A DNA stretch of 61,175 bases from Syntrophomonas zehnderi OL-4. Lineage in GTDB: Bacteria; Bacillota; Syntrophomonadia; Syntrophomonadales; Syntrophomonadaceae. Each line of letters starts with the position of its first letter. Position 1 is the first letter of the stretch. Location: NCBI RefSeq assembly GCF_000983115.1, contig NZ_CGIH01000029.1, positions 1 through 61,175 on the forward strand, read 5' to 3'. The translations under genes and the position numbers were made by a program. The notes below the pieces were generated by a model. It saw only the letters and a list, made by a program, of their open reading frames with translations. It made no database searches and was not told the origin of the DNA. Positions 1 to 13,624 of the stretch are shown piece by piece.

Positions 1-385
1 GGGGGAAGGAAGGGGGGCGGGCATTTCAAAAAAGGATTTAGAGGAAATAAAACGCAGCAGGTCAAGCAGCTTTGGCTTCAGCAATGTCTGCCAAAAAAAG
101 GGTGTTGGCTATAAAAATGCAATTATTAAAGAAAGGAATAAAAAAAATACCAAATGACAGACTCGTGTCACTAGGATGTGGTTAAAGTATAAGAAGGAAA
201 AAAAGGAAAAATAACGAAGAGATATTTTGTAATAAGATGTATGCCAGCATCTAACTGTTGCCGTTTATGTTTAAAAATATCTAAACGGCAAATGGATGTA
301 AAGATTCCTGATACTTATATACTTTTTATATGACATTTTTATAGTATGCTTGCAAAAAAATTCTGATAGAAAGGGGGGATTAATT
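1..385. other. Non-coding region upstream of the cas operon
   Basis: No convincing gene is visible here. The stretch is AT-rich with purine runs, and the first 20 bases are nearly all G and A. Its only clear structure is a perfect 10-bp inverted repeat at 258-291, listed separately. The cas3 ribosome binding site (GGGGGG-rich, about 371-377) closes the region. The AT-rich stretch around 310-345 probably holds the cas promoter, but I find no -35/-10 pair with good spacing. Confidence 0.5.
258..291. promoter_or_regulatory. 10-bp perfect inverted repeat upstream of cas3
   Basis: The arms TTGCCGTTTA (258-267) and TAAACGGCAA (282-291) are exact reverse complements around a 14-nt AT-rich centre, about 95 bp before the cas3 start. 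No T-tract follows the second arm, so a simple terminator is unlikely. An operator for a transcription factor controlling the cas operon is possible. No regulator gene is visible in the window. Confidence 0.45.
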
Positions 386-2626
386 ATGAGGGAAAAAATA
401 ATCGCTCATGTTCGTAAAAATGAGGACGGTACCTGGGCTAAGCCGCATGGATTATTAGAACACCTGAACAATACGGCAAAAAGAGCAGAATTTAGTGCTG
501 GCAAATTTCAATCTGATGTTTGGGGGAAAGCAGCTGGATTGGCTCATGATGCTGGTAAAGGGAGAGAGGAATGGCAGAGGTATTTGAAAATCAAAAGTAG
601 TTATGATGAAGAAGCACATTTAGAGGGTAAGCCTGGAAAAGTACCCCATGCCATTTATGGGGCAAAATTGGTTGAACAACTTTACGGAAAACAAGTGGGC
701 AGATTACTGGCTTACTGTATTGCCGGGCATCATGCAGGCTTACCTGATTGGTCCAGTGCTGAAGGAGCAGGGCAGTCGTCGCTTCAGTTTCAGGAGATGC
801 AGGTAAAACAGTTTGAAGATATAGACCAATCAATTATCGATATTATAGGTTCAGCCCAGCCCACGATTCCTCCCTGGAAATTTTCCGAGGGGTTAGATTT
901 ATCCTTGTGGATAAGAATGTTGTATTCCTGTTTGGTTGATGCTGATTTTCTGGACACTGAGTCATATATGAACCAGGAAAAAGCGGATAATCGGGGTGCT
1001 TATTGTTCTCTACAGGAACTGCTGGTTCGGTTTAATGAATACATTAAAAAATTGGACGAATCATCTGAAGATACAAGAGTAAATGCAATCCGAAGAGAAA
1101 TAAGAAGAAAATGCATACAGATGGCAAGTGAAGATCAAGGAGTTTTTACCCTTTCAGTCCCCACTGGTGGAGGTAAGACTTTATCCAGCCTGGCGTTTGC
1201 TTTAGAACACGCTATTAAACATGAATTAGACCGCATTATCTATGTAATTCCCTATACCAGCATTATTGAACAAAATGCTGATGTATTTCGGGATGCTGTT
1301 GGTGCCGATCAGGTGGTGGAACATCATTCCAATCTGGAGGAAAATGATTCTACCCCGAAGTCCAGGTTGGCTTGTGAGAACTGGGACGCTCCTATTATTG
1401 TAACTACATCAGTGCAGTTTTTCGAATCTCTATTTGCCGCCAAATCGAGTCGTTGCCGCAAGCTACATAATATCACCAGGTCAGTTGTAGTTTTAGATGA
1501 AGCCCAATTAGTGCCTTCAGACTTCTTAATCCCTATTTTAGAAACCATGCAACTGCTAGTGGATCATTATAAAGTTAGTTTTGTAATATCTACTGCAACC
1601 CAACCAGCTTTCAAAGAGCGAATTGTAGGAGGTATACTCTTTCCTGGTTTAAAAAATGTGAGGGAAATTATGGGTGACGATAAAGATGTAGACTTGCTAT
1701 ACCAATCGCTAAAAAGAAATCATATCCAATTTCCCACTGATACTTATACAACTGCCAGCTGGGAAGAAATCGCGAATCAGTTACAACAATATGAACAGGT
1801 ATTATGCATTGTTTCCGACCGTAAAAGCTGCCGTGAACTACATAGCTTGATGCCTAAAGGGACATTTCATCTGTCAGCTTTAATGTGTGGGCAGCACCGC
1901 AGTCAGATGATTAAATCCATCAAGAAAAAATTGCAAAATAATGAACCAGTTCGCGTTATCAGTACTCAGCTGGTGGAAGCCGGTGTTGATTTTGATTTTC
2001 CGGTGGTTTATCGCGCTTTTGCAGGTTTAGATTCTATTGCCCAGGCGGCCGGGCGTTGCAACCGGGAAGGTAATTTACCCAATCTTGGCAAGGTAATTGT
2101 TTTCATTGCTCCTCGGAAAGCACCCATGGGTATACTGCGAAAGGCAGCGGAAACAACCGCAAACATTGTTATAAAAAATTATGAAGACCCTTTGCAACAT
2201 GAGATGTATGAAAAATATTTTTCCGAATTGTATTGGAAAGTCAATTCACTGGATGCAAAAAACATTGTAAATTTGCTAGACCCTTATCAAAATGATTTAC
2301 GAGAATGTAGTATCTGTTTTCGCACTGCTGCAGGAAGGTTTCGCATAATCGATGAAACATTGCAGAAATCGATTCTAGTTCCATACTATGAGGGCGAAAA
2401 ATTAATTAACCAGTTAAAATTTTCTGGCCCCGACCGCGGGTTGATGCGAAAACTGCAAAGGTATACCGTCAATATTTATAACAATGAGTTTAACCAGCTT
2501 TTAAAAAGAGGCTCACTATCCGAACCCAGTCCGGGTATTTTTGCACTGCTATCTGATGCTGAATATTCGGAGGAAATCGGTCTTATGGTGGAACCATCAT
2601 TTGATCCTGAAAAATGCATTATTTAA
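386..2626 (+). CDS. cas3: CRISPR-associated nuclease-helicase Cas3 (type I-C)
   Basis: This is the effector recruited by the crRNA-guided Cascade complex to nick, unwind and degrade target DNA. The start at 386 (MREKIIAHVR) follows a strong G-rich ribosome binding site; an upstream in-frame ATG at 350 lacks one. The 746-residue protein has an N-terminal HD nuclease domain (LAHDAGKG, His54-Asp55; later GHHAG). An SF2 helicase follows, with Walker A VPTGGGKT near residue 260, DEAQ near 370, STATQPA as motif III, and QLVEAGVDFDFP plus QAAGRCNREG as motifs V and VI. All motifs look intact. It is the first gene of a co-directional cas operon, 18 bp before cas5c. Confidence 0.95.
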   Translation: MREKIIAHVRKNEDGTWAKPHGLLEHLNNTAKRAEFSAGKFQSDVWGKAAGLAHDAGKGREEWQRYLKIKSSYDEEAHLEGKPGKVPHAIYGAKLVEQLYGKQVGRLLAYCIAGHHAGLPDWSSAEGAGQSSLQFQEMQVKQFEDIDQSIIDIIGSAQPTIPPWKFSEGLDLSLWIRMLYSCLVDADFLDTESYMNQEKADNRGAYCSLQELLVRFNEYIKKLDESSEDTRVNAIRREIRRKCIQMASEDQGVFTLSVPTGGGKTLSSLAFALEHAIKHELDRIIYVIPYTSIIEQNADVFRDAVGADQVVEHHSNLEENDSTPKSRLACENWDAPIIVTTSVQFFESLFAAKSSRCRKLHNITRSVVVLDEAQLVPSDFLIPILETMQLLVDHYKVSFVISTATQPAFKERIVGGILFPGLKNVREIMGDDKDVDLLYQSLKRNHIQFPTDTYTTASWEEIANQLQQYEQVLCIVSDRKSCRELHSLMPKGTFHLSALMCGQHRSQMIKSIKKKLQNNEPVRVISTQLVEAGVDFDFPVVYRAFAGLDSIAQAAGRCNREGNLPNLGKVIVFIAPRKAPMGILRKAAETTANIVIKNYEDPLQHEMYEKYFSELYWKVNSLDAKNIVNLLDPYQNDLRECSICFRTAAGRFRIIDETLQKSILVPYYEGEKLINQLKFSGPDRGLMRKLQRYTVNIYNNEFNQLLKRGSLSEPSPGIFALLSDAEYSEEIGLMVEPSFDPEKCII

Positions 2627-2644
2627 GAAAGGAGCAGATGAAAC

Positions 2645-3379
2645 TTGCATAATTGGTGTTTGGAAGTGTGGGGAGAATATGCATGTTTTACCCGCCCGGA
2701 AATGAAAGTGGAACGGGTAAGCTATGATGTCATGACCCCCTCGGCAGCACGGGCAATTTTTGAGGCTATTCTATGGAAACCTGCTATTCGCTGGAATGTG
2801 GTCAAGATAGAAGTTCTTAATCCAATTAAATGGATTTCTGTCCGGCGCAATGAAGTTGGAAAGACAGTACCAGCACCTACAGCTAAACAAATGGCAGGTG
2901 TACTCGGAGCCCCCATGGGTATTTTTATTGAAGATGAACGTCAGCAACGTGCCGGGCTATTTTTACGGGATGTCAGGTATCGCATTCATGGCTATTTTGA
3001 TTTTATTCCGCCTGAGCAAAGAAAGGCAAACCGTTCGGCTTTACCCGAATTATGGGCGGACGAGCAGGAACAAGCCGGAATATTTAAAATGGATGAAACG
3101 GAAGCAAAATATGCCGCCATGTTTGAACGGCGGGCCAAAAAGGGTCAATGCTTCCACCGGCCTTATCTAGGGTGTCGGGAATTCGCCTGTGATTTCAGGT
3201 TGGTTGATCCCCTGAAAGAACCAGTCGAGTCGATTAATGAGACCAGGGATTTGGGTTACATGCTGTATGATATGGATTTTGAGCAGGATATAAACAATCC
3301 GCCGCCATTATTTTTCCGTGCTCAAATGGAGAACGGGGTAATTAATACCGACCGTCGGGAGGTGGAGGTAAGAGGATGA
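2645..3379 (+). CDS. cas5c: Cas5c (Cas5d), type I-C crRNA endonuclease/Cascade subunit
   Basis: In type I-C systems, which lack Cas6, Cas5c cuts the pre-crRNA in the repeat and stays bound to the 5' handle in Cascade. The 244-residue protein begins LEVWGEYACFTRPEMKVER and carries MTPSAARAIFEAILW, the usual Cas5 N-terminal pattern. The start is a TTG at 2645 placed after an AAGGAG site; an ATG at 2638 is out of frame and stops at once. It overlaps cas8c by 4 nt (ATGA), indicating translational coupling. No cas6 is present in the window, consistent with this role. Confidence 0.93.
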   Translation: MHNWCLEVWGEYACFTRPEMKVERVSYDVMTPSAARAIFEAILWKPAIRWNVVKIEVLNPIKWISVRRNEVGKTVPAPTAKQMAGVLGAPMGIFIEDERQQRAGLFLRDVRYRIHGYFDFIPPEQRKANRSALPELWADEQEQAGIFKMDETEAKYAAMFERRAKKGQCFHRPYLGCREFACDFRLVDPLKEPVESINETRDLGYMLYDMDFEQDINNPPPLFFRAQMENGVINTDRREVEVRG

Positions 3380-5148
3380 TACTTCAGGCGTTAACAGAGT
3401 ATTATGATCGCAAGGTAGCAGATCCTGATAGTAAAATAGCTCCAGAAGGTTTTGAAAAGATAGAATTGCAGTTTTTAATTGTTATTAATAAAAATGGCGA
3501 GTTTATTAATATTGAAGATACTAGGGAAAAGATAGGGAATAGAATGACTGCAAAATCTTTTCTACTACCAAGGTCAAAAGTGAGAACCGGTATTAAGAGC
3601 TATGAGACAACATTTTTATTATGGGATCATATCGGGTATTTGCTTGGTTTACCAAAAGACGATAGTAAATCAAGCAAACAACATCAAACCTGGATAAACT
3701 CTTTGAAAAAACTCCCATCAGAGTTACTTGATGATATAGGAGTTAAAGCAGTAATTAGATTTTATGAAAACAATGAGGTTATTAAGGCAGTCAACTCACC
3801 ACAAATCCAGGAGTGCTTAAAATCTACTCAATGTAATATGTCTTTTCGGTTGGAATCAGATATTCCAGTACCATGTAGAACAAAAGTGAAAGAATTTGTT
3901 CGTAACAACCCAAACTATATAGTCGGTAAAGAAAACAACGAAAATAACGCGGAGGATAGTAAAACAGGAATATGTTTGGTAACAGGTGAAAGTGGAGTTA
4001 TTGCCCGTACTCATGGTAGAACCCCAATCGATAAAGACACCAAATGCCTAGTAGGATTCCAAAGAAATAGTGGATACGATTCATACGGAAAAGAACAAGG
4101 TTATAATGCACCGATCGTACGATCAACCGAATTTGCTTATGTTACTGCACTAAATACTTTGCTAAAGTCAAAAAATCAACGTATGTCAATTGGCAATACC
4201 GCTACTATTTTCTGGTCAGAAAAACGCTCATCCTTTGAATCCGACTTTTCATTCTTTTTCAAGGAACCGGAAAAAGATAATCCCGATGCAGGAACCCAAA
4301 AAGTAAAAGCCCTGTTTAATTCCGTAAACACTGGGACCTACATAGAAGATGACGGGGATAACCGGTTCTATATTCTGGGGCTTGCGCCCAATGCAGCCAG
4401 AATTTCTATCCGTTTTTGGCAAGTAGGAACCATTTCCGAATTCGCATTACGAATTGCCCAATATTTTAATGACTTCAAAATTATTAAACCACCCAATGAA
4501 CCGGAATACTATTCCCTTTGGCGTATTTTAGTCAATATTGCCACCCAGGATAAGAGTGAGAATATACCTCCTAATCTAGCCGGTGACTTTATGCGTTCTA
4601 TCCTGGAGGGAACACCTTATCCTGCTACAGTACTGCAAGCCTGTCTTAGAAGAATTCACAGTGATACTAAATATAGAGTAAAACCTGTGCGGGCAGCTTT
4701 ACTAAAAGCTTATCTGAACCGATATTATCAATTTTATCCTAATCAAAATCATAAGGAGGTTAATATAGAATTGGATACTAAACAACCATCTGTCGGCTAC
4801 CAACTGGGGAGATTATTTGCTACCCTGGAAAAGATTCAAGAAGAAGCCAACCCGGGTATAAATGCTACCATTAGAGAACGTTTTTACGGTGCTGCTTGTG
4901 CCACACCGGTAACGGTATTTACCAATCTCCTGCGATTAAAAAATCACCACCTGGCCAAGTTGGAGAATAAGGGCAGAGTGGTAAACTTTGAACGCCTCCT
5001 GGGTGAAATTATGAGCCGTCTTACAGATTTCCCAGCCCATCTGGACTTACATGAACAAGGGCGTTTTGCCATTGGTTACTATCATCAACGGCAATCGTTT
5101 TTTACCTCGCAGAAAACTGATTCAGATAATAATTTCGAAAACAACTAA
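3376..5148 (+). CDS. cas8c: Cas8c (Csd1), large subunit of type I-C Cascade
   Basis: This large Cascade subunit recognises the PAM and recruits Cas3. The 590-residue length is normal for Csd1. The C-terminal part contains conserved family patterns ([38 protein letters not shown]). An internal Shine-Dalgarno and in-frame TTG at 4771 probably give a separate small subunit, listed as cas11c. Base composition is odd: six sampled 60-base lines between 3421 and 3780 average about 32% GC, while two sampled lines after 4380 are near 45%. This may mark a mosaic gene. Its ATG start overlaps cas5c by 4 nt. Confidence 0.93.
   Translation: MILQALTEYYDRKVADPDSKIAPEGFEKIELQFLIVINKNGEFINIEDTREKIGNRMTAKSFLLPRSKVRTGIKSYETTFLLWDHIGYLLGLPKDDSKSSKQHQTWINSLKKLPSELLDDIGVKAVIRFYENNEVIKAVNSPQIQECLKSTQCNMSFRLESDIPVPCRTKVKEFVRNNPNYIVGKENNENNAEDSKTGICLVTGESGVIARTHGRTPIDKDTKCLVGFQRNSGYDSYGKEQGYNAPIVRSTEFAYVTALNTLLKSKNQRMSIGNTATIFWSEKRSSFESDFSFFFKEPEKDNPDAGTQKVKALFNSVNTGTYIEDDGDNRFYILGLAPNAARISIRFWQVGTISEFALRIAQYFNDFKIIKPPNEPEYYSLWRILVNIATQDKSENIPPNLAGDFMRSILEGTPYPATVLQACLRRIHSDTKYRVKPVRAALLKAYLNRYYQFYPNQNHKEVNIELDTKQPSVGYQLGRLFATLEKIQEEANPGINATIRERFYGAACATPVTVFTNLLRLKNHHLAKLENKGRVVNFERLLGEIMSRLTDFPAHLDLHEQGRFAIGYYHQRQSFFTSQKTDSDNNFENN
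4771..5148 (+). CDS. cas11c: Probable Cas11c small subunit from an internal start in cas8c
   Basis: An AAGGAGG sequence at 4753-4759 lies inside cas8c, and an in-frame TTG follows at 4771 after an 11-nt gap. Translation from there would give a 125-residue, mostly helical protein identical to the Cas8c C-terminus ([16 protein letters not shown]...). Independent translation of the type I-C small subunit from inside cas8c is established for this subtype, at about this size and position. The ribosome binding site is among the best matches in the operon, which is hard to explain otherwise inside a coding sequence. The exact start codon is uncertain, because the spacing is slightly long and TTG is a weak start. 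Confidence 0.7.
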   Translation: MDTKQPSVGYQLGRLFATLEKIQEEANPGINATIRERFYGAACATPVTVFTNLLRLKNHHLAKLENKGRVVNFERLLGEIMSRLTDFPAHLDLHEQGRFAIGYYHQRQSFFTSQKTDSDNNFENN

Positions 5149-5171
5149 ATTTAGAAAGGAAGAGTGGAAAA

Positions 5172-6086
5172 ATGAGTGAGAATGTTTTAAATCGTTATGA
5201 TTTCGTGCTTTTTTTCGATATAAAAGACGGCAATCCCAATGGAGATCCGGATGCCGGCAACTTACCACGTATAGATGCTGAAACTGGTCATGGATTGGTA
5301 ACCGATGTGTGCTTGAAAAGAAAAGTTAGAAACTATGTCGCTTTGAAAAATGAAGAAAATCCTCCCTACGCCATTTTTATTAAAGAAAAGGCGATATTAA
5401 ATAACCTCATAGAGCAGGCTTATATCAGTCTGGACATTGATTTGAATGAGTCGCCATCCGATGAGTCGGATGGTAGGAAAAGGATCAAGCCGGGGAAGGG
5501 TCAGGGCAAGGAAATTGATAGAGCAAAGGAATTTATGTGTCATAATTTTTATGATATAAGAACATTCGGAGCCGTACTATCAAGTGGACCTAATGCTGGG
5601 CAGGTTCGGGGTCCGGTTCAGTTAACCTTTGCACGCTCAGTAGATCCAGTTGTCGCCCTGGAACACAGCATTACCCGGATGGCAGTTGCAACTGAAGCTG
5701 AAGCCGAAAAACAAGGTGGCGATAATCGCACCATGGGGCGCAAATTTACCGTTCCCTACGGACTATATCGTGCCCATGGCTTTATTTCAGCACCGCTGGC
5801 AAATCAGACCGGCTTTTCAGTAGAAGATTTGGAGCTTTTTTGGGATGCTCTATTAAATATGTTTGAACACGATCGTTCTGCTGCTCGGGGATTGATGGGA
5901 ACAAGAAAGCTTATTGTATTTAAGCATGCTTCAAAAATGGGAAATGCATCGGTTCAGAAACTGTTTGATACCATTTCGATAAAGAAACTAAATGAAAATA
6001 AACCGACTCGGGATTTCAGTGACTATGAGATTTCAATCGCCAAAGACGAGATCCCTGAAGGTGTTGAAGTACTTGAATTACTCTAA
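5172..6086 (+). CDS. cas7c: Cas7c (Csd2), crRNA-binding backbone of Cascade
   Basis: Multiple copies of this RAMP-fold protein polymerise along the spacer part of the crRNA. The 304-residue protein opens with [19 protein letters not shown] and contains [11 protein letters not shown] and the [16 protein letters not shown] segment typical of Csd2. The ATG at 5172 sits behind a good AGGAAGAG ribosome binding site, 23 bp after cas8c. Its 3' end is overlapped by the probable start of cas4. Sequence and length look complete. Confidence 0.95.
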   Translation: MSENVLNRYDFVLFFDIKDGNPNGDPDAGNLPRIDAETGHGLVTDVCLKRKVRNYVALKNEENPPYAIFIKEKAILNNLIEQAYISLDIDLNESPSDESDGRKRIKPGKGQGKEIDRAKEFMCHNFYDIRTFGAVLSSGPNAGQVRGPVQLTFARSVDPVVALEHSITRMAVATEAEAEKQGGDNRTMGRKFTVPYGLYRAHGFISAPLANQTGFSVEDLELFWDALLNMFEHDRSAARGLMGTRKLIVFKHASKMGNASVQKLFDTISIKKLNENKPTRDFSDYEISIAKDEIPEGVEVLELL

Positions 6087-6753
6087 GAATTACCAGGAAG
6101 ATCAGCTTCTAGCCATTTCCGGCTTGCAACATATAGCCTTTTGCGAAAGGCAATGGGCGTTGATTCACATCGAGCAGCAGTGGGACGAGAACCTCAGAAC
6201 TGCTGAGGGGCGAGTATTGCATGGAAGGGTGCATGATCCGGAATATAAGACCTATAAACCAGGAGCAGTAGTTGTTCGGGGAATGACACTGCAATCACTG
6301 AGTTTAGGATTATATGGTGTTGCCGATGTAGTAGAGTTTGTAGAACAGCAGGGCGGGGTAGGAATTTCACTTCCTAACCGGACTGGATTATATCTGCCGC
6401 GCCCGGTTGAATACAAAAGAGGAAAATCCAAACAAGGTGATTATGACCGCATCCAATTATGCGCCCAGGCCATGTGCCTGGAAGAGATGTTAAACTGCCA
6501 CATCGAAGAGGCAGACCTGTATTACGGAGAAACCCGCAGGCGGGAAACGGTGAAACTTGATACCGAACTAAGAGACGAAGTTATAGAACTGTCGCAACAT
6601 ATGCATAAACTCCATGAAGAAGGAATAACCCCAAAACCAGATATGAAGCTGAGCGTTTGCAAAAGCTGCTCCATGATAAACATATGTATGCCAAGAATAA
6701 GACTTAAAACCAGTGTACAAGGATATTGGAACGAAGTCCTAAAGGAATTATAA
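6073..6753 (+). CDS. cas4: Cas4 exonuclease, PAM-selecting adaptation factor
   Basis: Cas4 trims prespacers and helps select correctly oriented PAM-bearing DNA together with Cas1-Cas2. A TTG at 6073 gives [20 protein letters not shown], matching the usual type I-C Cas4 N-terminus, and overlaps cas7c by 14 nt. The reading frame is open further upstream (to 5992) but only inside cas7c. Fe-S cluster cysteines are visible as [10 protein letters not shown] near the N-terminus and [10 protein letters not shown] near the C-terminus. The RecB-like nuclease core includes [19 protein letters not shown] with its catalytic Glu and Lys. Length is 226 residues from this start. Confidence 0.92.
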   Translation: MNYSKNYQEDQLLAISGLQHIAFCERQWALIHIEQQWDENLRTAEGRVLHGRVHDPEYKTYKPGAVVVRGMTLQSLSLGLYGVADVVEFVEQQGGVGISLPNRTGLYLPRPVEYKRGKSKQGDYDRIQLCAQAMCLEEMLNCHIEEADLYYGETRRRETVKLDTELRDEVIELSQHMHKLHEEGITPKPDMKLSVCKSCSMINICMPRIRLKTSVQGYWNEVLKEL

Positions 6754-6780
6754 ATAATATTAAGTTAAGAGGTGAGGTGA

Positions 6781-7809
6781 TTGAGGCGTTTATTAAATAC
6801 GCTCTATGTAACAACGCCCGATTCCTATCTGGCCCGTGAAGGGGAAAATATCCTTATTCGTTTGGAGGAAGAGACATTGTTCCGCGTACCTTCACATAAC
6901 ATTGAAGCGATTGTATATTTTGGTTATCCGGGGGCTAGTCCGTCATTATTAGGCCTTTGTGCCGAAAAGGGAATAACAGTTAGCTTTTTTACTCCCAATG
7001 GCAGGTTTTTAGCTAGGGTTGAAGGGGCACAGACTGGAAATGTACTACTACGACGCAAACAATATCGCATGGCTGACGAGGAAAATAATGTTCCGTTATT
7101 ATCAAAATATTTTATTGCAGCAAAAATTATGAACAGCAGAGCCGTCCTGCAAAGGGGACGTCGAGATCATCCCGATAAAGTGGGAGATAATATTGAACGA
7201 AGCATAGTCTTGTTGGCTGGTTCAGTTAAAAAAGTATTTGCTAGTAAAAGCTTAGATGATATACGCGGGTTAGAAGGAGATGCCGCCCAAAGGTATTTTT
7301 CAGAACTGGATAATTTGATTCTGGAGCAAAAACAGGACTTTTTTATGAACACCAGGAGCAGAAGGCCGCCGTTGGACAATGTAAACGCATTATTATCTTT
7401 TTTCTATACACTATTAGTCCACGAATGTAGATCGGCTCTGGAAAGCGTTGGTCTAGATCCGGCGGCGGGATTTTTGCATAGAGATAGACCAGGTCGTCCT
7501 AGTCTGGCATTGGATTTAATGGAAGAGCTTCGTCCTTATCTCGGGGACAGGATGGTTCTTTCGCTTATCAATCGTAAACAGATTAGTAAGGACGATTTTG
7601 TCACCAAAGAGAATGGAGCAGTATATGTTCTGCCTGATACCAGGAAAATGCTTCTTACGGCCTGGCAAAAGCGTAAACAAGAGGAGATTATCCATCCGTA
7701 TTTAGGAGAAAAGATTCCAATAGGATTATTGCCATATACCCAGGCACTATTGCTGGCGCGTTTTTTGCGGGGAGATTTGGATGCTTATCCGGCGTTCATT
7801 TGGAAGTAG
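6781..7809 (+). CDS. cas1: Cas1 integrase (type I-C)
   Basis: Cas1 forms the integrase complex with Cas2 and joins new spacers at the leader-repeat junction. Translation starts at a TTG (6781), with the GAGGTG site just upstream. The 342-residue protein has the small beta-rich N-terminal domain and the helical catalytic domain. Candidate metal ligands are the Glu in RGLEGDAAQRYF, the His in GFLHRDRPGRPSLALDLMEE, and the acidic residues in that same stretch. It lies 12 bp before cas2. Nothing suggests damage, so adaptation should be functional. Confidence 0.95.
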   Translation: MRRLLNTLYVTTPDSYLAREGENILIRLEEETLFRVPSHNIEAIVYFGYPGASPSLLGLCAEKGITVSFFTPNGRFLARVEGAQTGNVLLRRKQYRMADEENNVPLLSKYFIAAKIMNSRAVLQRGRRDHPDKVGDNIERSIVLLAGSVKKVFASKSLDDIRGLEGDAAQRYFSELDNLILEQKQDFFMNTRSRRPPLDNVNALLSFFYTLLVHECRSALESVGLDPAAGFLHRDRPGRPSLALDLMEELRPYLGDRMVLSLINRKQISKDDFVTKENGAVYVLPDTRKMLLTAWQKRKQEEIIHPYLGEKIPIGLLPYTQALLLARFLRGDLDAYPAFIWK

Positions 7810-7821
7810 AGGTGAGTAATC

Positions 7822-8112
7822 ATGATGGTACTAATTACTTATGATGTTAATACTACTGACAAAGAAGGGCAGAAACGTTTGCGAAGGGTAGCCAAAAAGT
7901 GCGTTGATTACGGACAAAGGGTGCAAAATTCAGTTTTCGAATGTTTATTAGAACCAGCTCAATTTGTTTTACTAAAGAATGAATTGGAATCAATAATTGA
8001 TACAGATAAAGATAGCTTAAGGTACTATATGCTCGGGGCTAACTGGAAAAGAAGGGTGGAGCATGTGGGAGCAAAAGAAACCTATGATCCGGAAGGCACC
8101 ATGGTACTTTAG
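7822..8112 (+). CDS. cas2: Cas2, structural partner of Cas1
   Basis: This 96-residue ferredoxin-fold protein bridges two Cas1 dimers in the spacer-integration complex. It starts MMVLITYDVNTTDKEG, with the conserved Asp after the first beta strand, and contains the RRVAKKCVDYGQRVQNSVFEC segment characteristic of the family. A GAGGTGAG site precedes the ATG. It is the last cas gene; the CRISPR leader begins right after its stop. Confidence 0.95.
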   Translation: MMVLITYDVNTTDKEGQKRLRRVAKKCVDYGQRVQNSVFECLLEPAQFVLLKNELESIIDTDKDSLRYYMLGANWKRRVEHVGAKETYDPEGTMVL

Positions 8113-8277
8113 CGCGAACCGGAAGCGATTGGAAAAATGCTGGGCAGTTCGCGATAGCTAATTTTCGGGAGATAATTAATATTTTATAATTTGCTGGAGG
8201 TTAAAATCTAGGAGAAAAAGTTCTGCCGCGGATATAATGCTAAAAAACATTATTATATCGGAGTTAGAAAAGTTAGT
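8113..8277 (+). promoter_or_regulatory. CRISPR leader
   Basis: This 165-bp AT-rich stretch lies between the cas2 stop and the first repeat. It contains a 7-bp inverted repeat, CGCGAAC (8113-8119) with GTTCGCG (8147-8153). It also has a near-palindrome around 8231-8260 (GATATAATG facing CATTATTATATC) that overlaps a TATAAT-like -10 at 8233-8238. Leaders hold the array promoter and Cas1-Cas2 recognition sites; assigning those roles to these motifs is inference. The leader position agrees with the degenerate repeats lying at the opposite end. Confidence 0.75.
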
Positions 8278-13546
<5,269 letters not shown>

Positions 13547-13582
13547 GGGAGGTGGTGTAATGGGTAAAATAATAAGACCGCC

Positions 13583-13620
13583 GTCGCACCCCACGCACGT
13601 GCGTGGGGTGCGATATTTTA
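13583..13620 (+). terminator. Degenerate terminal CRISPR repeat forming a perfect palindrome
   Basis: The last repeat keeps bases 1-10 and 17-24 of the consensus. The changed bases turn 13584-13613 into an uninterrupted inverted repeat: a 15-bp arm starting TCGCACCCC, directly followed by its exact reverse complement. The sequence TATTTTA follows. It therefore looks like both the decayed end repeat and a possible rho-independent terminator for the pre-crRNA. A short hairpin loop would have to come from opening the central pairs. Confidence 0.7.
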
Positions 13621-13624
13621 CCTT

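Noticed and set aside
5992-6072. Longer Cas4 starting inside cas7c at 5992
   Set aside because: The extra residues are a frame-shifted reading of cas7c and do not look like Cas4; TTG 6073 gives the family-like N-terminus.
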